Assembly: GCA_017962615.1 (NCBI GenBank)
Contig: JAGCUZ010000064.1
Coordinates: 1-47,796, forward strand
Reading direction: 5' to 3'
Origin: Bacteroidales bacterium
Lineage (GTDB): Bacteria; Bacteroidota; Bacteroidia; Bacteroidales; P3
DNA length: 47,796 bases
Shown piece by piece: positions 16,091 through 27,742 of the stretch. Position 1 is the stretch's first letter, and every line of letters begins with the position of its first letter. A program made the position numbers and the translations under genes. The notes beneath the pieces were generated by a model that saw nothing but the letters and a program-made list of their open reading frames with translations, was not told the DNA's origin and searched no databases.

Positions 16091-19000
16091 ATGACAAACA
16101 CTTTTTGCCGTTCAATGGTAATGATGGCTTTGCTGTCGTCATTTCTGTTTTTTGGACAAAATGCCAATGCACAATTGCAGGTCACGTCGTGCAGCCAACT
16201 GGGCTGGACACCCCAACAGCTGGTGGACAGCGTGCTCACCGGCGGAGGCGTCAACGTTAGCAACGTAACGTTCAACGGTAACAGCGGAGCCATCTCGTGC
16301 GATGCCATAGGCCGGTTCACCACCGGTGCCACGCCGACGAACCTGGGCATAGGCGCGGGTATCATCATCAGCACGGGCAACGTGACTGACGCCGTGGGAC
16401 CTGACAGCGGTGTTGACGACCCCGTGTCGTCGGCAACGGGCTGCTCTGCCTACAGCGATGCACAGATGAGCGGCATCGCCAACGGCGTGCTCTACGACTG
16501 CTCGGTGCTTGAGTTCGACTTCACGCCGCGCTCGGACACTGTGCAGTTCCGCTTCGTGTTTGCCTCGGAGGAGTACCCGAGCTTCGTGGGCAGCTCGTTC
16601 AGCGACGTGTTCGGTTTCTTCCTTTCGAGCAACGAAGGGGGCGACCCGCTGCAATATTCGAACACCAACATCGCGGTGGTGCCCAACAGCACCCTGCCAA
16701 TAGGCATACAGACCATCAACGGCGGCACTCGCTATGCGTGGGGTGCATCGACTTGCGTGCTCACCAACACGCAGTACTATGTTGACAATGCCGGCGGCTC
16801 GAGCATAGAGTTCAACGGCTTCACCACGGTGCTGACGGCCAAGGCGCATGTGACGCCCTGCCGCTCGTACCACATCAAGATAGGCATCACCAACGTGAGC
16901 GACGACTATAACAACTCGGCCGTGTTCCTGGAGGCCGGCTCGCTGACTTCGTTCCAGCTCAAACAACCGAGTGTGCACAACTACGCCAACGCCGGCAACC
17001 CGACGCATGTGTACGAGAGTTGCTGCGCCCACATAGTAATGCGTCTTACCGACCCCAACTCGCCGCTACGCACCTTGGACGTGACCACGTCGGGCACGGC
17101 GACGGCCGGACAGGACTATACGCTCGAGTCGAGCTACACATTCCCCGCGGGATGCGACTCGCTGGTCATCCCCTTCTGCCCCGTCCTCGACGGTGTCAGC
17201 GAAGGCTTGGAGAGCGTGGTGCTGCACTACTCACTGCACGGCAGCTGCCCGGGCATCGACGCCGACTCGATGACGATATGGATTGAGAACACCAACCCGA
17301 TGGCAGTGTCGACGCAACGCACTGAGAACCGCGGCAACAACACCGTTACGCTGACGGCCAGTTTTAGCGGAGGCCTGTCGCAGCGCGCCATCAACTGGTA
17401 CGACCCCTACACGACCCTCACCAGCCAGCACGGCACGTCGGTTACGCTGCCGCTGCAGCCGCCGCGCAAGATAGCGGTGTGTGCCCACGACTCGTGCCAC
17501 AACGAGGTGTGCGACACCATAGTGGTAGGTGCATTCGAGTGCTTGTTCAACGCCGGCAGCGACGGCGCCATCTGCGCGGGAGAGCCGTACACGATGAGCG
17601 TGTCGTGCGCCGACAGCTGCGTGTGGTACGCCAACAGCCAGAGCAGCACCCCGATAGAGACCCGCAGCACCACCCTAACGGTAACGCCGACAACAACAAC
17701 GCAGTACATAGTCAGATCCTACAAGCAGTACCTCGGACGCTGGTTCGAAGGCACTGCGGTGGTGACCGTCACCGTGCATCCCATACCGCATATAACAGTG
17801 CAAAGCACTCCGGGCGTCGACGCCAACAACATCTGCCACGTGTGCAACGACGACTCGGTGCACATGTCGTTCTCAGGTGCCGACACCTACAAATACTCGG
17901 TGGACAACGGCCTGACCTGGAGTGATTGGAGCAGCAGCGTTACGCGCGACTTCATGCCGCCGCAGGCACCGAACTACGCCTCGGCAGCACAGTCGCTGAT
18001 AACCGTCATAGGCCACACCAGCGACCACGTGTGCGGCGACACGGCGAGCATATACATAGCCACTTACAAACGTCCGCAGGTGTCGGCATCGGTTAACGCC
18101 AACGACGTGTGTCCCAACAGCACCGTGACGGTGACCGCCGATGGTAGCCACGGCATGTGGGGCGCTTGGTTCTTCGACTGGAACGGCGATACAACCACCA
18201 CTGTGCCGCGAAGCGGAGCCAACGCCTACCGCGACAGCTACCAGGTGACGCTGGGCGACTCTTCAATAGACTTTGTGGTCAGCGCGATGAACCGCAATAG
18301 GGTGTGCCCCGGCTCCGACACGGTGCACATAACCATACACAACCCCGAATTCGAACTGAGATCCACGCCGATGCAGCTCTGCAAGGGCGACAGCATACGG
18401 CTGACCGTGTTGAGCGACTCGACGCTTGAATACCGTGTACTGCCCAGCTCTACATGGGCCACCGAACCCACCACATTCATGCGCACCATGAACACTGCGG
18501 GCAATATAACGGTAACGGTGTACGGCCGCACCGTGGGCACCACCTGCATCGACACGCAGAGCGTAGAGATAACAGTGTGGGAGATTCCGACACCCACCGT
18601 CAATCCCGACAGCATAGCGCTGTGCGACGGCGAGAACGTGACGCTGACCGGCACGGGCTACAGCAACCTGAGCTACTACTACCGCTGGCGCAACGCCAAC
18701 GGCACATGGGCCAACAACTATTCCTTATCCCCCAACTACAACACACCCACACTCAGAACCACAGGCACATCTATAACCACTTACAAATATATCTTGTACA
18801 GCTGGGACCGCGACCAGCACTGCTACGGCATCGACTCGGCCAAGGTATATGTACACCCCATACCCGACATACAGATAACCGCGCCGCAATGGGCCTGCGA
18901 CAGCAGCACGATAACGATATCAGCCACAGGCGCACACACCTACAGCCTTGACAGCGAAGACGGTCCTTACACCGCCGTCAACGTGTGGAACCGCCAGTTG

Positions 19001-22000
19001 ACGGGCACCACGACGTTCGTAGTGTACGGGCGCGACGAGTACGGCCTCTGCACCGGCATTGACTCGGTGACGGTGAGCGCCATAGAGCTGCCCGATGTCA
19101 CCATCAACGACGAGCCGTTCCACAGCACCATAAGCATCTGCGAGCACGAAAGCGAACACCTCACAGCCGCAGGTGCCACGCGCTATGAATGGGGCGACGG
19201 CGGCATCACCAATGCCGTGCGCGACGTATCGCCCATCACTACAACCAACTACAACGTCACCGGCTTTATCACAAGCCACGGCATAGAATGCCAGCAGGAG
19301 GCCGACGTAACGGTGGTAGTGGTAATCCCGTCACCGGTGTCGATAGCCGCCAACCGCACAGCGATATGCAACGGCGAATCGATAACCCTCACCGCCAGCA
19401 ACCGCGACAACCTGCCGACGATACAGTATTCGTGGTTCAACGACAGCACCTACGGCTCGACCACCACGCAGACCGTGACGCCGCAGAACCATGCCACAGT
19501 GGGTAGCTGCACCGACACGGTGTACAACTACTTCGTGTTTGCACAGAACCCCGACGGCACCTGCGTCAACTCCGACACCGTGCAGGTTACAGTGCACCAG
19601 CTGCCCGCCGCCACCCTCACGCCCGACCACACCGAGATATGCACCGGCGGCAGTGTGAACTTCACCTACAGCGCACAGGGCTGCACACCGTTCACCTACT
19701 CGTTCAACAACACCAACAGCTACAGCACGACAGCCTCTGGCACGGTGAGCAACCTGACAGGTCCCGCCACCAACACCTATATATTATATGCGAAAGACCG
19801 CAACAACTGCGTGAACACCGACACTACAACCGTTAGTGTATACACCTACCCGACCAACCTTCAGCTGCGTGTTAACACCGCCAACGTGTGCAGCGGCGAC
19901 CAGGTGACCTTCACCGCCACTGGAGCACGCATCTACTCGTGGGACGGTGGCAACACCTACGGCACCACCGGTACCTACAACCTCGTGGTGACACGCGACA
20001 CGACCTTCACCGTGTACGGAGCCAACGAAGACCCGCTGTGCTACCGCACGGCACAGGTAACGGTACACGTGTACGAGGCTCCCGAGCTGCACAGCACGGT
20101 GAGCGCACCCGTGATTTGCCGCGGAAGCAGCACCACGATAACCGTGAGCGGAAGCGACCGCTATAAATTCGGCACCAACGGAACCTACGGCACCAACAAC
20201 AGCTGGACCGTAACGCCGCAGCGCGACACCACCTACACGATATTCGGCACGCCGCAGGGCGCACAGTGCCCGAGCAACGTGGCCGTGAGCATCCGTGTGA
20301 AGGCTCTGCCCGTCTTAACCCTGACGGCCAGTCCCGACAGCCTGTGCTTAGGTAGCACCACTACCCTTACGGCGACGGGTGCTAACCTCTACTCGTTCAC
20401 CGGCAGTGCTCCCTACAGAAGCACCAACACCTACACTCCCACAGCACCCACCACGGCCGGCACACAGCAGTACACGGTGACTGGACAGGACACTACCCTC
20501 GGCGTAACCTGCTCCAACACAGCCACCACGTCAATCACAGTGCTCAGCTATCCCTCAATACAAATCACGCCGTCGGCCAGCAGTTTCTGCCTCGACAGTT
20601 GCGTAGTGCTGACCGCCAGCGGTGCCGCCCGCTACTCGTGGGGCGACAACACGCACTATCAGGCCAACAACAGCCAGAAGAGAGACTGCCCGACAAGCAC
20701 AAGCAACTACATAGTGTACGGCACCCTTGCCAACGGCATGTGCGAGAGCAGCAGCAACATAACGATAACAGTGTTCCAGCCCACAGCTCTTACCGTCAGC
20801 GCCAACCAGAGCAGCTACGGCGAGAACGACCAGGCCATACTGACCGCCAACGCCTCGGGATGCCAGTTCTCGTGGCAGGGCGGCACCTACAGTGCAAGCA
20901 ACACTTACACCACCGAGCCTCTGAGCGAGGGTGACCACACTTATACCGTATGCGCCCGCAACACTAACGGCTGCGTGTCGTGCACCACGATAACGGTACG
21001 TGCCTACGCCATAGCCGAGGCAACGCTGAGAGCCAGCGACACATCGATATGCCGCGGCGAGCAGGTGACATTCTATGCCAGCGGCGCCCGCTACTACTCG
21101 TGGAACCGCGGCACCAACTACGGCACATCGAGCCGCTTTACCGTAACCCCGACACAAGACACCACTGTGATACTCTTCGGCTGCGACGACCCGGCGCATC
21201 CCGAATACTACACCACCGACACAGTGTTTGTGAGAGTCACACCGATACCCGTGTTCACCCTGACCCCCGACACCACTACGATATGCCGCAACCAGCAGGT
21301 GACGCTGACCACGACACCCGCACGCAGCGACTATGAATACTCCTTCGACGGCAACGCCTACAGCACTGCAACGACCTACACGATTACCCCGCAGGCTTCG
21401 CAACGCGTCACGGTGATATGCCACAGCGCCGTCAACAACCGTTGCAGCAGCAGCAAGACAGCACGCATTGGTGTGCTCAACCTGCCCACGGTGACCCTGA
21501 CAACCAACCACGCCGACATCTGCAACGGCGACACCGTGACCCTGACGGCAGGCGGCGCCACACGCTACTCGTGGAACGGCGGCGCAATGGAGACCTCGAA
21601 CACCAAGAGATTCAGACCCACAACCACGACGACCTACACCGTTGAGGGTGAGGTGCCGGGCGGTGCCGTGTGCAGCGCCACAGCCTCGGTCATCGTAACG
21701 GTGCACCAGTATCCCACGATGCAGGTATCGCCCGACACAGCCATCTGCATTGGCGACACAGCGCACATGCGTGCCTCGGGTGCCGACCTCTATTCGTGGA
21801 ACGGCGGCTTGTCGGGCACTACCTCGACCTACGACATCAGACCGCAGCATAACTTCAGCGTTACCATTGTCGGAACCGATGCCTCGGGCATGTGCCCTGT
21901 GACGGTACGCCGCAACATCATCGTCAACCAGCTGCCCTCGATATTGCTGCAATGCCCCGGCACCGCCGGTATCAACCGCACGGTGACCCTTACGGCACGA

Positions 22001-25000
22001 GGCGGTTCCTCCTACTCGTGGGACGACGGAGCGACCTTCGTCTCAAGCAACACAAACACCACTACCTACGGCATCGTTGGCAGCCATGAGTTCTGCGTCA
22101 TCGGACGCGACAACAACCAGTGCAAGAACCGTGCCTGCTGCACCACGCAGTTCATCGACATGCCGTCGAGCGTCACCATGAGCACCCTGCACGACACGGT
22201 GTGCCGCGGCGATGCCGACTCGGTGTATGTGTCGGGAGCACTGTACTACCAGTGGTCGTACGACGGCACACACTTCATCCCTGCCGTGCCGAGCAGCAGC
22301 CAGACCGCGATAGGCTTAACCGTGACACAAGACACCACCATATATGTAAGAGGCTTCAACCAGACCGCCAACCTGGCGTTCTACTCGCAGGAGTCGATAC
22401 GCATAGGCGTGAAGGACTACCCAGTTCTCAGCGTCAGCAGCGATGCCGCGAACAACACAATCTGCTACGGCCAGCGTGTTAACATACAGCTTAGCGGTGC
22501 CGACCTGTACAAGTTCGACCGCTTCCCCGAGAACACCATAAGCCGCTACCCGCAGCAGCCCACCTCGACGACACGCTACCCCGTGCAAGCCCGCTTCAGA
22601 AACTCGAGCTGCATATCCTATGACACCATCACCATCACGGTGAACCCGCTGCCCAATGTGTCGATGACCATCACGCCCGACTCGATGTGCGTGGGTGACA
22701 CGGTGCAGCTGCAGGCCACATCGCCTACAGCAGTGAGCTACTCGTGGAACGACGGCCTGAGCGGCGCACAGCGTCCGGCAAGTCCCGCCACCACGACGGC
22801 CTACACCGTCACAGCCACCGACGGCAACGGATGCACCAGAACAGCGACACGTACGCTGCGCGTGCTCCAGTATCACCCTGTGACCCTTGAGTCGAACCTG
22901 ACGGCATTCTGCCACGACTCCACCATCACCCTCACCGCCACCTCCGATGCCGGTGCCTACTACCGCTGGATGGACGACACCATGGGTCTGGTGACCTACA
23001 ATACAGTGACACGCACACCGGAGAACTCACGTAACTATACCGTACAGACAGCCAACAGCAACGGCATGTGCGTAAGCGAGGCAACGGTTCATGTAACAGT
23101 GTATCCTCTGCCCTACGTCCGTGCCCAGGCCAACACCACCAACATCTGCATCGGCGACCGTGTGCATCTCACCGCCACCGGCGATGCACGCTGGTTCTCA
23201 TGGAGCGACACCAACCACTATGTTGCACGTCGCGTGGCCCTCGACACCGTGCCGACAGGCAACACCGGCCACTGGGCTTACTTCACCCTCTACGGCAAGT
23301 CGGAGCACAACTGTCTGAACAGCTTCACCGACAGCGTGTGGGTCAACAGCATCCCCACAATACGCATAGACGGCGACACCAACGCCTGCCAGGGCGACCT
23401 GACACTCTTTGTAGCCTCGGGCGCCATGCAGTACTCGTGGGGCAACCGCACCCACTTTGCCGGCACCCCCGACAGCCTGTTTATCACTGACTCGGTTATC
23501 AAACCCATCTATAGCGACACAACGTTAGTGTGCTACGGCGCCAACGAGAGCAGCCGCTGCTACAGCTCGGCATCCATCCATGTGAACATGTTCACATACG
23601 CCAGCCTGCAGGCCCGCGCCACCGCTACCGAGATATGCGAAGGCGACAGCGTATGCATCAACCTGTCGGGAGCCCTGAGCTACTCCTATAACGACGAAGA
23701 CCGCACACACTTCAACAACGTCACGCAATACTGCTTCCGCAACCTTACCGACACCACCTCGTACCGCTTCTACGGTCTTGCTGAGAACGGACGCTGCGTG
23801 AGTGCTGCGACGGTGACCGTCAATGTAACACGTCTGCCCAGACTGTATATCGCCACCTCGGTGAGCGACGCCTGCGTGGGCGACGTATTCTCGGCCCGCC
23901 TGTCGGGTGCCGACCAATACTCGTGGAACGGCGGCCTCTACCGCAGCAACCCGCTGTACTACGACACCGTTACCGCCAGCCGCAACACCTACTACGTGGG
24001 TGGCCGTCGCCTTACCAACGCCGGATACTGCTACAGTCACGACAGCGTGACTATACGTCGCTGGACGTATCCCGAGCTGCACTTCACAAGCAACGACGAC
24101 ACCATCTGCTCAGGAGACTCTATAGTCCTCTCCGTCAGTGAGACCTCCGGCATAACGGCCTACTACCAGTGGCACGGCGACACGGCCTACAGCACCGTCA
24201 CCCGTCACGACACTGCACTCACACGCTCTGGCTACATGCCTATAACAGCCATCAACTATGCCGACAGCCTCTTTATGTGCGCAATACGCGACAGCATCTA
24301 CATCCACGTGAACGAGCTGCCACACGTGCATATCAGACAGGGCCACATGCTGTCAATATGCAAGTACGAAGAGTTTGAACTCAACGCACAGGGTGCCGGT
24401 ACCGGTGGCGAATACTCATGGGGCGACACTAACGACTACTCCACAATCCATAACTCGCTTATCGACATGCCGCCGGCAACACGTACATATATAGTATATG
24501 GCCGCGATGTCAACTACTGCGTCAACTGGGATACCTGCCGTGTGACCGTATACAACTACCCGACCAACTTCTACCTCACCTCTTCGCGCATTGACATCTG
24601 CCGTGGCGACACCGTGCAGATCTTTGCCAACGGAGCAAGATTCTTCACTGCCGACGTCAACACACCGTGGCTGACCTCCGACACCTCTTATATCACCACA
24701 CTCGACACTACTACCAACATAATGATGTACGGCGCAACCGACAGCACCATGTGCTACGACAGCGCATCGCTCATCATCCGTGTACATGAATATCCCAACA
24801 CCGAGGCTTACGCCGACCGCAGCATATACTGCAGCGGCGACACAGCCATCATCACGGTGAGCGGAGCCACAGAGTACTCCATTGACGGCACAACGTTCAC
24901 CACTGGCGGAGTGTTCCATGTAGCCGTGTTCCAAGACACCGACATCGTGGCTTACGGACGCGACAACATAGGTCTCTGCGTGAAGCCCGACACCGTGCAC

Positions 25001-27742
25001 GTGAGAGTGCAGCAGCTGCCGACGCTGACCCTGTCAGCCTCGCCCGACAGCATCTGTGTGGGAAGCACAGCGACACTCACCGCCACAGGTGCCGACACCT
25101 ACTCGTGGAACAACGGACGTAGCTACGATGCCGAGGCGACACACGTAGTGCGTCCCGACTCGACGACAATCTACACCGTGTACGGCGAGAAGCAGTTTGC
25201 CGAAATCAGCTGCCGCAACAGTGCCAGCGTGGAGGTTGCAGTGTTTGAATATCCGAATGTATCGATATTCACCGAGGCAGCAGCACGCTGCCAGTATGAC
25301 GCTATCCGCTTCATCTATCGCGGCAATGCCGACTCGATATCGTGGAACAACGGCGCCACATACACGGCCCGTGACGCACAGTCGGAGGGCGACACCGTGT
25401 ACCTCGCGCCAGACAGCACCGGTTGGATGTATGTGTACGGCAAATATGCCGGCGGCATCTGCCCTGCCAAAGACTCTGTATACCTGACCATCTATCCCGC
25501 CCCGCTGACGACAGCCACACCAAGCAGCGACACCGTATGTGCTGGCGACACCGTGATACTGACCCTGACGGGTGCCGAGTACTACAGCGTTGCCGGTGAT
25601 GCCTTCGGCTACAACACCACACACATACTGCGGCCCGACAGCACGACACAGTATGTAATCGTGGGCGAGAACTTCTCAGACGGCTACCGCTGCCGCACCA
25701 ACGACACCATCGTCATAACCGTGATGCCGTATCCCACTCTCCGCCTGAGCGTAGACACCACCGAGATATGCTTCGGCGAGTCTGTGACCTTCACCGCCGA
25801 GAGCGCCGACAGACTGTCGTGGGAAGGCGGTGCATGGACATCGGGACAGCGTTTCACCACAACAATGCAGCCGCCAAGCACGCATATTTACACCATAGCA
25901 GGCGCTAACGCCAACGGCATGTGCGTAACCAAAGACTCTATAAAGATTACCGTGCACCAGCTGCCCGTCATGGTACTGCATCCCGACAGACCGCACATAT
26001 GCCGCGGCGACCAGCTGAGACTTACCGTTGAGGACAGCACCTGCATTGAATACTCGTGGGACGGCGGCGTCACCTACACTGCCAACTACTATCACGACAC
26101 CATGCCGCGCCGAGGCTACAGCGCAACGTTCACTGCCTACGGACGCGACGTATTCGGCTGCACGAACCATGCCGACACCGTGGTAACCATATCGGATGTG
26201 CCGCAGGTACGTCTGGTGGCATCTGACACCGCCATCTGCGTAGGCTCGAGCATCATACTCACCGTGAGCGGTGCCGAACTCTACTCATGGGACGGCGGTC
26301 TCACCTACACCACCGACAACCGCAGGACAGAGACCCCGGCACACGACACGGTGTACACCGTATACGGAGCCTCGTCGAACCTGATGTGCAAGTCGAAAGC
26401 CGCTGTACGCATCTCTGTATACGAATACTCCTATGCGAATATCGTCGCACCCAACAAGTTCTGCCAAGGCGACACCGTGGAGCTGTACGTCAACACCAAC
26501 GGCACTCGCGTTGAATGGAGCTCGGATCCCGGCGACCGCAACCTGAACCGTCAGGCTCAGAACCGCACCATAAGACTGAAGTTCAACGAGACCACCACAT
26601 ACTGCGTAGAGTCCTACCTGCACATCTGCACAACAAAGGTGTGCCACACCGTAGTGATGGTGCCCTATCCCGAGTTGCACATCGAGGCCTCGACGCACGA
26701 GCTGTGCGTTGGTGGCACAATGCCCGACGGCAACGTCGTGGCTCCGGGTACTGTAACCATAGAAGCCTCCGGCGCCAACCTCTACTCGTGGGACGGCGGC
26801 GACACCCAAGTGCCCGACACCAGCCACACCTACACACCGACACTGCCGAGCCCGACAGAGTTCAATCCCGACAGCAACTTCGTGTACTGGATATACTCTT
26901 ACTCGGACGATACACTGTGCCGCACTGCCGACTCGGTACATGTGCGCGTCGACCAGTGGCCTGAGCTTACAATCTGCGACGGGCAGAACTACCAAGGCAT
27001 CGACTGCGACAGCAGCTGCGTGGGACGCGGCCGTTACCTCGACGGCGAGACCTTCGCGCCTGTGACCTGGACGGCGGTGCCGAGCGATGCGACACTCATA
27101 GGCCAAGAGCACAGCTACCATCCCTTCGTCGACCCGCACAACCAAACGGATTACACGGTGACGACTGTTAACGGCACATGCTTCAACAGCTACACCTACA
27201 GCATCATGACCGGTGTGCTGCCCTCATCGTTCGGAATCTGCGACCCGGCACAGATACGCCGCGGTACGAACGGTGTTACCTACCGCAACCTGAGCACCAA
27301 CGCACTCGGCGTGATGTGGTACTTCCCCGACGGATACTTTTCCAAGGCCATCGACCGTATCAACTACGTGATTCCCGTCGATGCGGTAGACTCGTTCCCC
27401 GTAACCCTCATCGCTTACAACGGAGGATGCTTCGACACATCGGTGATCCGGGTTGACATCGTCAACGACGAGGTCTGGGCTCCCAACGTATTCACTCCGG
27501 ACGAGGCAGTGAACAACATCTTCTATGTGCGTTCACTCCATAACACGAACTTCCACATGGACATCTACTCGCGCAACGGAGTGTTGGTCTTCTCGACCGA
27601 CGACCCGGAGCAAGGCTGGGACGGCAAACACAATGGTCATAAATGCCCGCAAGGAACCTACGTCTATGTCATCAAGACAGAGCCCGACAACCATACCGGC
27701 AAAGACCAGTATGTGAAAGGCACGGTGACACTGCTGCGATGA
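16091..27742 (+). CDS. Giant T9SS type B surface adhesin with about 40 Ig-like repeats
   Basis: About 3,883 residues from ATG 16091, which begins the signal peptide (MTNTFCRSMVMM...NANAQ); ATG 16046 is an alternative. The N-terminal region (about residues 30-290, LGWTPQQLVDSVLTGGGV, FVFASEEYPSFVG, NSAVFLEAGS) is a choice-of-anchor L domain. Some 3,400 residues follow of roughly 80-90-residue beta modules, each built around ICxGDxVTLTAxGAxxYSWNGG and TTTYTVYG, reminiscent of SprB-type adhesins. A T9SS type B sorting domain closes it (APNVFTPDEAVNN...GWDGKHNGHKCPQGTYVY). It is probably anchored at the cell surface for adhesion or matrix contact. Its stop overlaps the folP start by 4 nt. Confidence 0.9.
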   Translation: MTNTFCRSMVMMALLSSFLFFGQNANAQLQVTSCSQLGWTPQQLVDSVLTGGGVNVSNVTFNGNSGAISCDAIGRFTTGATPTNLGIGAGIIISTGNVTDAVGPDSGVDDPVSSATGCSAYSDAQMSGIANGVLYDCSVLEFDFTPRSDTVQFRFVFASEEYPSFVGSSFSDVFGFFLSSNEGGDPLQYSNTNIAVVPNSTLPIGIQTINGGTRYAWGASTCVLTNTQYYVDNAGGSSIEFNGFTTVLTAKAHVTPCRSYHIKIGITNVSDDYNNSAVFLEAGSLTSFQLKQPSVHNYANAGNPTHVYESCCAHIVMRLTDPNSPLRTLDVTTSGTATAGQDYTLESSYTFPAGCDSLVIPFCPVLDGVSEGLESVVLHYSLHGSCPGIDADSMTIWIENTNPMAVSTQRTENRGNNTVTLTASFSGGLSQRAINWYDPYTTLTSQHGTSVTLPLQPPRKIAVCAHDSCHNEVCDTIVVGAFECLFNAGSDGAICAGEPYTMSVSCADSCVWYANSQSSTPIETRSTTLTVTPTTTTQYIVRSYKQYLGRWFEGTAVVTVTVHPIPHITVQSTPGVDANNICHVCNDDSVHMSFSGADTYKYSVDNGLTWSDWSSSVTRDFMPPQAPNYASAAQSLITVIGHTSDHVCGDTASIYIATYKRPQVSASVNANDVCPNSTVTVTADGSHGMWGAWFFDWNGDTTTTVPRSGANAYRDSYQVTLGDSSIDFVVSAMNRNRVCPGSDTVHITIHNPEFELRSTPMQLCKGDSIRLTVLSDSTLEYRVLPSSTWATEPTTFMRTMNTAGNITVTVYGRTVGTTCIDTQSVEITVWEIPTPTVNPDSIALCDGENVTLTGTGYSNLSYYYRWRNANGTWANNYSLSPNYNTPTLRTTGTSITTYKYILYSWDRDQHCYGIDSAKVYVHPIPDIQITAPQWACDSSTITISATGAHTYSLDSEDGPYTAVNVWNRQLTGTTTFVVYGRDEYGLCTGIDSVTVSAIELPDVTINDEPFHSTISICEHESEHLTAAGATRYEWGDGGITNAVRDVSPITTTNYNVTGFITSHGIECQQEADVTVVVVIPSPVSIAANRTAICNGESITLTASNRDNLPTIQYSWFNDSTYGSTTTQTVTPQNHATVGSCTDTVYNYFVFAQNPDGTCVNSDTVQVTVHQLPAATLTPDHTEICTGGSVNFTYSAQGCTPFTYSFNNTNSYSTTASGTVSNLTGPATNTYILYAKDRNNCVNTDTTTVSVYTYPTNLQLRVNTANVCSGDQVTFTATGARIYSWDGGNTYGTTGTYNLVVTRDTTFTVYGANEDPLCYRTAQVTVHVYEAPELHSTVSAPVICRGSSTTITVSGSDRYKFGTNGTYGTNNSWTVTPQRDTTYTIFGTPQGAQCPSNVAVSIRVKALPVLTLTASPDSLCLGSTTTLTATGANLYSFTGSAPYRSTNTYTPTAPTTAGTQQYTVTGQDTTLGVTCSNTATTSITVLSYPSIQITPSASSFCLDSCVVLTASGAARYSWGDNTHYQANNSQKRDCPTSTSNYIVYGTLANGMCESSSNITITVFQPTALTVSANQSSYGENDQAILTANASGCQFSWQGGTYSASNTYTTEPLSEGDHTYTVCARNTNGCVSCTTITVRAYAIAEATLRASDTSICRGEQVTFYASGARYYSWNRGTNYGTSSRFTVTPTQDTTVILFGCDDPAHPEYYTTDTVFVRVTPIPVFTLTPDTTTICRNQQVTLTTTPARSDYEYSFDGNAYSTATTYTITPQASQRVTVICHSAVNNRCSSSKTARIGVLNLPTVTLTTNHADICNGDTVTLTAGGATRYSWNGGAMETSNTKRFRPTTTTTYTVEGEVPGGAVCSATASVIVTVHQYPTMQVSPDTAICIGDTAHMRASGADLYSWNGGLSGTTSTYDIRPQHNFSVTIVGTDASGMCPVTVRRNIIVNQLPSILLQCPGTAGINRTVTLTARGGSSYSWDDGATFVSSNTNTTTYGIVGSHEFCVIGRDNNQCKNRACCTTQFIDMPSSVTMSTLHDTVCRGDADSVYVSGALYYQWSYDGTHFIPAVPSSSQTAIGLTVTQDTTIYVRGFNQTANLAFYSQESIRIGVKDYPVLSVSSDAANNTICYGQRVNIQLSGADLYKFDRFPENTISRYPQQPTSTTRYPVQARFRNSSCISYDTITITVNPLPNVSMTITPDSMCVGDTVQLQATSPTAVSYSWNDGLSGAQRPASPATTTAYTVTATDGNGCTRTATRTLRVLQYHPVTLESNLTAFCHDSTITLTATSDAGAYYRWMDDTMGLVTYNTVTRTPENSRNYTVQTANSNGMCVSEATVHVTVYPLPYVRAQANTTNICIGDRVHLTATGDARWFSWSDTNHYVARRVALDTVPTGNTGHWAYFTLYGKSEHNCLNSFTDSVWVNSIPTIRIDGDTNACQGDLTLFVASGAMQYSWGNRTHFAGTPDSLFITDSVIKPIYSDTTLVCYGANESSRCYSSASIHVNMFTYASLQARATATEICEGDSVCINLSGALSYSYNDEDRTHFNNVTQYCFRNLTDTTSYRFYGLAENGRCVSAATVTVNVTRLPRLYIATSVSDACVGDVFSARLSGADQYSWNGGLYRSNPLYYDTVTASRNTYYVGGRRLTNAGYCYSHDSVTIRRWTYPELHFTSNDDTICSGDSIVLSVSETSGITAYYQWHGDTAYSTVTRHDTALTRSGYMPITAINYADSLFMCAIRDSIYIHVNELPHVHIRQGHMLSICKYEEFELNAQGAGTGGEYSWGDTNDYSTIHNSLIDMPPATRTYIVYGRDVNYCVNWDTCRVTVYNYPTNFYLTSSRIDICRGDTVQIFANGARFFTADVNTPWLTSDTSYITTLDTTTNIMMYGATDSTMCYDSASLIIRVHEYPNTEAYADRSIYCSGDTAIITVSGATEYSIDGTTFTTGGVFHVAVFQDTDIVAYGRDNIGLCVKPDTVHVRVQQLPTLTLSASPDSICVGSTATLTATGADTYSWNNGRSYDAEATHVVRPDSTTIYTVYGEKQFAEISCRNSASVEVAVFEYPNVSIFTEAAARCQYDAIRFIYRGNADSISWNNGATYTARDAQSEGDTVYLAPDSTGWMYVYGKYAGGICPAKDSVYLTIYPAPLTTATPSSDTVCAGDTVILTLTGAEYYSVAGDAFGYNTTHILRPDSTTQYVIVGENFSDGYRCRTNDTIVITVMPYPTLRLSVDTTEICFGESVTFTAESADRLSWEGGAWTSGQRFTTTMQPPSTHIYTIAGANANGMCVTKDSIKITVHQLPVMVLHPDRPHICRGDQLRLTVEDSTCIEYSWDGGVTYTANYYHDTMPRRGYSATFTAYGRDVFGCTNHADTVVTISDVPQVRLVASDTAICVGSSIILTVSGAELYSWDGGLTYTTDNRRTETPAHDTVYTVYGASSNLMCKSKAAVRISVYEYSYANIVAPNKFCQGDTVELYVNTNGTRVEWSSDPGDRNLNRQAQNRTIRLKFNETTTYCVESYLHICTTKVCHTVVMVPYPELHIEASTHELCVGGTMPDGNVVAPGTVTIEASGANLYSWDGGDTQVPDTSHTYTPTLPSPTEFNPDSNFVYWIYSYSDDTLCRTADSVHVRVDQWPELTICDGQNYQGIDCDSSCVGRGRYLDGETFAPVTWTAVPSDATLIGQEHSYHPFVDPHNQTDYTVTTVNGTCFNSYTYSIMTGVLPSSFGICDPAQIRRGTNGVTYRNLSTNALGVMWYFPDGYFSKAIDRINYVIPVDAVDSFPVTLIAYNGGCFDTSVIRVDIVNDEVWAPNVFTPDEAVNNIFYVRSLHNTNFHMDIYSRNGVLVFSTDDPEQGWDGKHNGHKCPQGTYVYVIKTEPDNHTGKDQYVKGTVTLLR

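Noticed and set aside
15508..16380. 290-codon minus frame
   Set aside because: Runs through the composite repeat and the adhesin promoter and signal peptide; no coherent protein.
20555..21952. 465-codon antisense frame within the adhesin
   Set aside because: Repetitive shadow of the sense repeats, without a start context or domain.
27643..27738. N-terminal extension of folP
   Set aside because: Would overlap the adhesin by about 100 nt; DHPS homology begins after 27739.
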